A DNA stretch of 9,276 bases from an uncultured Blautia sp. (lineage in GTDB: Bacteria; Bacillota; Clostridia; Lachnospirales; Lachnospiraceae): NCBI GenBank assembly GCA_934358405.1, contig CAKRKL010000079.1, positions 1-9,276 on the forward strand. The letters are read 5' to 3'. Under the pieces are notes generated by a model, which had not been told where the DNA came from, searched no databases, and saw nothing but the letters and a program-made list of their open reading frames with translations. Position numbers and translations under genes: made by a program. This document shows positions 6,552 to 9,276 of the stretch, piece after piece. Numbering within the stretch: position 1 is the first letter of the stretch; every line of letters starts with the position of its first letter.

Positions 6552-6580
6552 AAATAAGCAACAACAGAGGAGGAGAAAAA

Positions 6581-8116
6581 GTGGTTACTACAACAGCAAT
6601 AATTTTGACAGCTTTTGTGTTTTACCTGGCAATGATGATCGTCATTGGCGCGGTTTACATGAAAAAGACCTCCAGCTCAGAGGATTATTTCCTTGGAGGA
6701 AGAGGACTGAACGGATGGGTGGCAGCACTTTCCGCACAGGCTTCTGATATGAGCGGATGGCTTCTGATGGGACTTCCGGGAGCAATTTATTCTCTGGGAT
6801 CCGGACAGATCTGGATTGCAGTGGGATTGTTTATCGGTACCGTTCTGAACTGGGTATGCATTTCTGGAAGACTTCGTAAATACACCATCGTGGCGAATAA
6901 TTCCATGACAATCCCGGCGTTTTTTGAGAACCGGTACCGTGATAAGAAAAAGATCCTGCTTCTGATCTCATCCATTGTAATCGTAGTCTTTTTCCTGGTA
7001 TATACAGCATCTGCCCTGGCAGCAGGCGGAAAACTGTTTAACACCGTATTCGGACTGGATTACCATGTGGCACTTGCCATTGGAGCAGCAGTTATCCTCT
7101 GCTATACCTTTATGGGAGGATTTATGGCAGTGTGCGTCACAGACTTTGTACAGGGTACTCTGATGCTTATTGGTCTTCTGGTTGTACCATTGGTAGCATA
7201 TTTCCTGCTTCCTGACAATCTGACAGATCTGATCACACAAAGTGGTGTCACTGGGGGCGCAAATGCTTACCTGAATCCTTTTATAAATGGAGACAGACCA
7301 TATACCTTTGTGGAAATCTTTTCCCAGCTGGCATGGGGCTTCGGATACTGCGGAATGCCTCACGTTCTGGTAAGATTTATGGCAGTCAGAAGTGAGAAAG
7401 AGCTGAAGAAGTCCTGGGTGATCGCCATTATATGGGATTTACTTTCTCTGACAGCTGCATTTGCCATTGCGGTCATCGGCAGAGCTTACCTGCTTCCAAC
7501 CATTCTTGGCGAAAATGGAGCTGCTTCTTCTGAAAGCGTATTTATTGAAATGATCCGCAAGGTATTTACTTCTCAGCTGGCACTGCCATTTATCGGCGGA
7601 CTGTTCCTTTGCGGAATTCTGGCAGCAATTATGTCCACCGCAGATTCCCAGCTTCTGGTAACGGCGTCTGCAGTGTCTGAGGATCTGTATCATAGCTTTA
7701 TCAAGAAGGATGCAGATTCTAAGGAGATTTTAAGGGTAAGCCGTATTACCGTTATTGTGATCGCGATAATTGCTTTTGCAATTGCATGGGATCCTAACAG
7801 CAGCATTATGGGACTGGTGTCCAATGCATGGGCTGGTCTTGGAGCCGCATTTGGACCGATTGTGGTAATGTCTCTGTTCTGGAGAAGAGCCAACCTTCAG
7901 GGTGCCATTGCAGGAATGGTGACAGGCGGTCTTACCGTTATCATCTGGGACTATATCCCGCTGGTGGGTGGACAGACACTTGGAATCTATACAGGGCTTT
8001 ATTCTCTGGCAGTAGGTTTCCTTCTTAGCCTTGTGGTGATCGTGATAGTCAGCCTTCTTACAAAAGCGCCTTCCAAAGAAATTACAGATGAGTTTGATAA
8101 GGTTGCTGCGAAATAA
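6581..8116 (+). CDS. putP: Sodium/proline symporter PutP (SSS family)
   Basis: An integral membrane protein importing proline with Na+. The 511-aa length and a pattern of about 13 hydrophobic segments fit PutP. Diagnostic blocks: SSEDYFLGGRGLNGW (32-46) after the first membrane segment, ASDMSGWLLMGLPGA (54-68), whose Asp56 corresponds to the essential Asp55 of E. coli PutP, and IMSTADSQLLV (350-360), whose Ser352-Thr353 correspond to the E. coli Na+ ligands Ser340-Thr341, followed by SEDLY. These residues support proline rather than another SSS substrate, although specificity is inferred. The start is GTG 6581, with AGGAGG (6568-6573) 7 nt upstream; an ATG at 6533 would put that ribosome site inside the gene and precede the membrane segment with a polar stretch untypical of the family. 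It is flanked by its own leader and terminator, so it is likely a single-gene unit. Confidence 0.95.
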   Translation: MVTTTAIILTAFVFYLAMMIVIGAVYMKKTSSSEDYFLGGRGLNGWVAALSAQASDMSGWLLMGLPGAIYSLGSGQIWIAVGLFIGTVLNWVCISGRLRKYTIVANNSMTIPAFFENRYRDKKKILLLISSIVIVVFFLVYTASALAAGGKLFNTVFGLDYHVALAIGAAVILCYTFMGGFMAVCVTDFVQGTLMLIGLLVVPLVAYFLLPDNLTDLITQSGVTGGANAYLNPFINGDRPYTFVEIFSQLAWGFGYCGMPHVLVRFMAVRSEKELKKSWVIAIIWDLLSLTAAFAIAVIGRAYLLPTILGENGAASSESVFIEMIRKVFTSQLALPFIGGLFLCGILAAIMSTADSQLLVTASAVSEDLYHSFIKKDADSKEILRVSRITVIVIAIIAFAIAWDPNSSIMGLVSNAWAGLGAAFGPIVVMSLFWRRANLQGAIAGMVTGGLTVIIWDYIPLVGGQTLGIYTGLYSLAVGFLLSLVVIVIVSLLTKAPSKEITDEFDKVAAK

Positions 8117-8141
8117 TAAAGTTCAAATCTAAAACTTTTAT

Positions 8142-8181
8142 AAAAAAAGGTAGTCCGGACAGTAAAGGGCTACCTTTTTTT
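8142..8181. terminator. Intrinsic terminator after putP
   Basis: GGTAGTCC (8149-8156) pairs with GGGCTACC (8167-8174), 8 bp with one G-U pair and a 10-nt loop. Seven A before and seven T after extend the pairing to 15 bp. The A and T tracts make it able to act on either strand, but the genes on both sides are on +. Confidence 0.93.
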
Positions 8182-8190
8182 CTGAAAATT

Positions 8191-8199
8191 TGTTATAAT
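8191..8199 (+). promoter_or_regulatory. Predicted extended -10 promoter for glf
   Basis: TGTTATAAT contains a perfect TATAAT (8194-8199) with the TGn extension. No good -35 is seen: at the expected distance lies the right arm and T tract of the putP terminator. The transcript would start near 8206, about 28 nt before the glf ATG. Confidence 0.6.
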
Positions 8200-8233
8200 A
8201 AAATTATCTTTAGTCGGAAAGGGGCAACACAAG

Positions 8234-9276
8234 ATGAAAAAATATGACTATTTGATCGTAGGAGCCGGACTGTTTGGAGCTGTATTTGCCCATGAGGCCA
8301 CCAAAAAGGGAAAGACCTGTCTGGTAATCGATAAGCGTGATCATATTGGTGGTAATATTTACACAGAGAATGTGGAAGGAATCCAGGTGCACAAGTACGG
8401 TGCACATATTTTTCACACCTCCAGGAAGGAAATCTGGGACTATGTGAATCAGTTCACAGAATTTAATCATTTTGTGAATTCACCAATAGCAGTGTATAAG
8501 GATGAGCTATATAATCTTCCGTTTAATATGAATACCTTCCATCAGCTTTGGGGAGTGAAGACACCTGTACAGGCACAGGCGAAGATACAGGAACAGATCA
8601 GCCGTATGCATATCACTCACCCCAAGAATCTGGAGGAACAGGCACTGGCTTTAGTTGGACAGGATGTGTATGAGAAGCTGGTAGAGGGGTACACAAGAAA
8701 GCAGTGGGGCAGAGAGTGCAAGGAGCTGCCTGCTTTTATTATTAAGAGACTGCCGCTGCGTTACACCTATGATAACAACTATTTCAAAGATCCTTATCAG
8801 GGCATTCCTAAGGGTGGATATACGCGCATTATCAAGAAGCTTCTTGAGGGCGTACAGGTGTGCTTAAAGACAGATTTCTTTGATAACAGAGAAGAGCTTA
8901 GTGCTAAGGCAGATAAGATTCTGTTTACAGGAATGATTGATGAGTTTTACGATTATTGCTACGGTGAGCTGGAATACCGTTCTCTGCGCTTTGAGACAGA
9001 GGTTCTTAATATGGGAAACTATCAGGGAAATGCGGTTGTGAATTACACAGATTATGAGGTGCCGTATACCAGAATCATTGAGCATAAGCATTTTGAGTTT
9101 GGTACGCAGCCGAAGACTGTAATTACCAGAGAATATCCGGCAGCCTGGGAGAAGGGGAAGGAGCCCTATTATCCCATCAATGACCCGAAGAATGATGAGC
9201 TGTTTAGTAAATATGAGCGTCTGGCACTGGAAGAGAAGAATGTGCTGTTTGGCGGACGCCTTGGCATGTATCGCTA
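8234..9276 (+). CDS. glf: UDP-galactopyranose mutase, 3'-truncated by window edge
   Basis: A flavoenzyme that interconverts UDP-galactopyranose and UDP-galactofuranose, the donor for galactofuranose in surface polysaccharides. The frame is open from ATG 8234 to the last base, giving 347 codons; the family is about 365-390 aa, so some 20-30 C-terminal residues are missing. Seen: the FAD-binding GAGLFGA (10-16), an acidic strand end at VIDKRDHIGGN (31-41), HKYGAHIFHT (53-62), PFNMNTF (96-102), GYTRKQWG (152-159) with the active-site Arg155, IPKGGYT (191-197), YYPI (312-315) and GGRLGMYR (340-347) in the C-terminal FAD/substrate region. AAAGGGG lies 9 nt before the ATG, and an extended -10 promoter precedes it. 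It is separated from putP by a terminator. Glycosyltransferase or capsule genes would be expected downstream, outside the window. Confidence 0.96.
   Translation, partial: MKKYDYLIVGAGLFGAVFAHEATKKGKTCLVIDKRDHIGGNIYTENVEGIQVHKYGAHIFHTSRKEIWDYVNQFTEFNHFVNSPIAVYKDELYNLPFNMNTFHQLWGVKTPVQAQAKIQEQISRMHITHPKNLEEQALALVGQDVYEKLVEGYTRKQWGRECKELPAFIIKRLPLRYTYDNNYFKDPYQGIPKGGYTRIIKKLLEGVQVCLKTDFFDNREELSAKADKILFTGMIDEFYDYCYGELEYRSLRFETEVLNMGNYQGNAVVNYTDYEVPYTRIIEHKHFEFGTQPKTVITREYPAAWEKGKEPYYPINDPKNDELFSKYERLALEEKNVLFGGRLGMYR

Noticed and set aside
6533..6580. ATG at 6533 as the putP start
   Set aside because: It would place a 16-residue polar stretch and the strong AGGAGG inside the gene; the GTG at 6581 has ideal spacing and begins directly at the hydrophobic N-terminus.
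1..9276. Mobile elements, CRISPR arrays, tRNA or rRNA genes
   Set aside because: No transposase or integrase frames, regularly spaced repeats, target-site duplications or recognisable structural RNA sequences were seen; the genes read as ordinary chromosomal content.

Overview
The window looks like a core chromosomal segment of a low-to-mid GC Gram-positive anaerobe of the Clostridia, most likely Lachnospiraceae (Blautia/Ruminococcus-like). Grounds for this are the AGGAGG-type ribosome binding sites, TGn-TATAAT promoters, codon-biased genes, the Clostridia-style dUTPase with an N-terminal extension, the Cys-rich DUF1292 protein and the DUF5662 protein. The genus is an inference from protein style, not a database match. 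No mobile element, CRISPR array, rRNA or tRNA was seen, and no gene-free stretch exceeds 300 bases.

Layout, left to right. (1) The 3' part of pnp (polynucleotide phosphorylase, about 54 N-terminal residues lie outside the window) is followed after 4 nt by dut (dUTP diphosphatase), on the + strand. The pair ends at a strong hairpin terminator flanked by A and T tracts, so it can work in both directions. (2) A convergent - strand gene for a small Cys-rich DUF1292 protein starts from a promoter that runs back to back with the + strand promoter of xth; the two predicted -35 hexamers overlap by five bases. (3) xth (exonuclease III-type AP endonuclease) has an 88-nt leader with a bulged hairpin and an 8-codon upstream ORF that ends in an ATGA overlap with xth. 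(4) A 646-aa GH13 isoamylase/glycogen-debranching-like protein follows, whose catalytic nucleophile and several other catalytic-site residues appear to be replaced. It overlaps a DUF5662 gene by 23 bp. (5) putP, a sodium/proline symporter of the SSS family, has a structured leader and its own terminator. (6) glf (UDP-galactopyranose mutase) starts just after that terminator and runs off the right edge, lacking about its last 20-30 residues.

Most genes are housekeeping: RNA turnover (pnp), dUTP removal (dut) and base-excision repair (xth) make a loose nucleic-acid group, while putP and glf are separate transcription units for proline uptake and galactofuranose supply for surface glycans. The most unusual content is the apparently inactive GH13 protein coupled to DUF5662, and the xth leader, where the hairpin covers the ribosome binding site of a tiny ORF coupled to xth.
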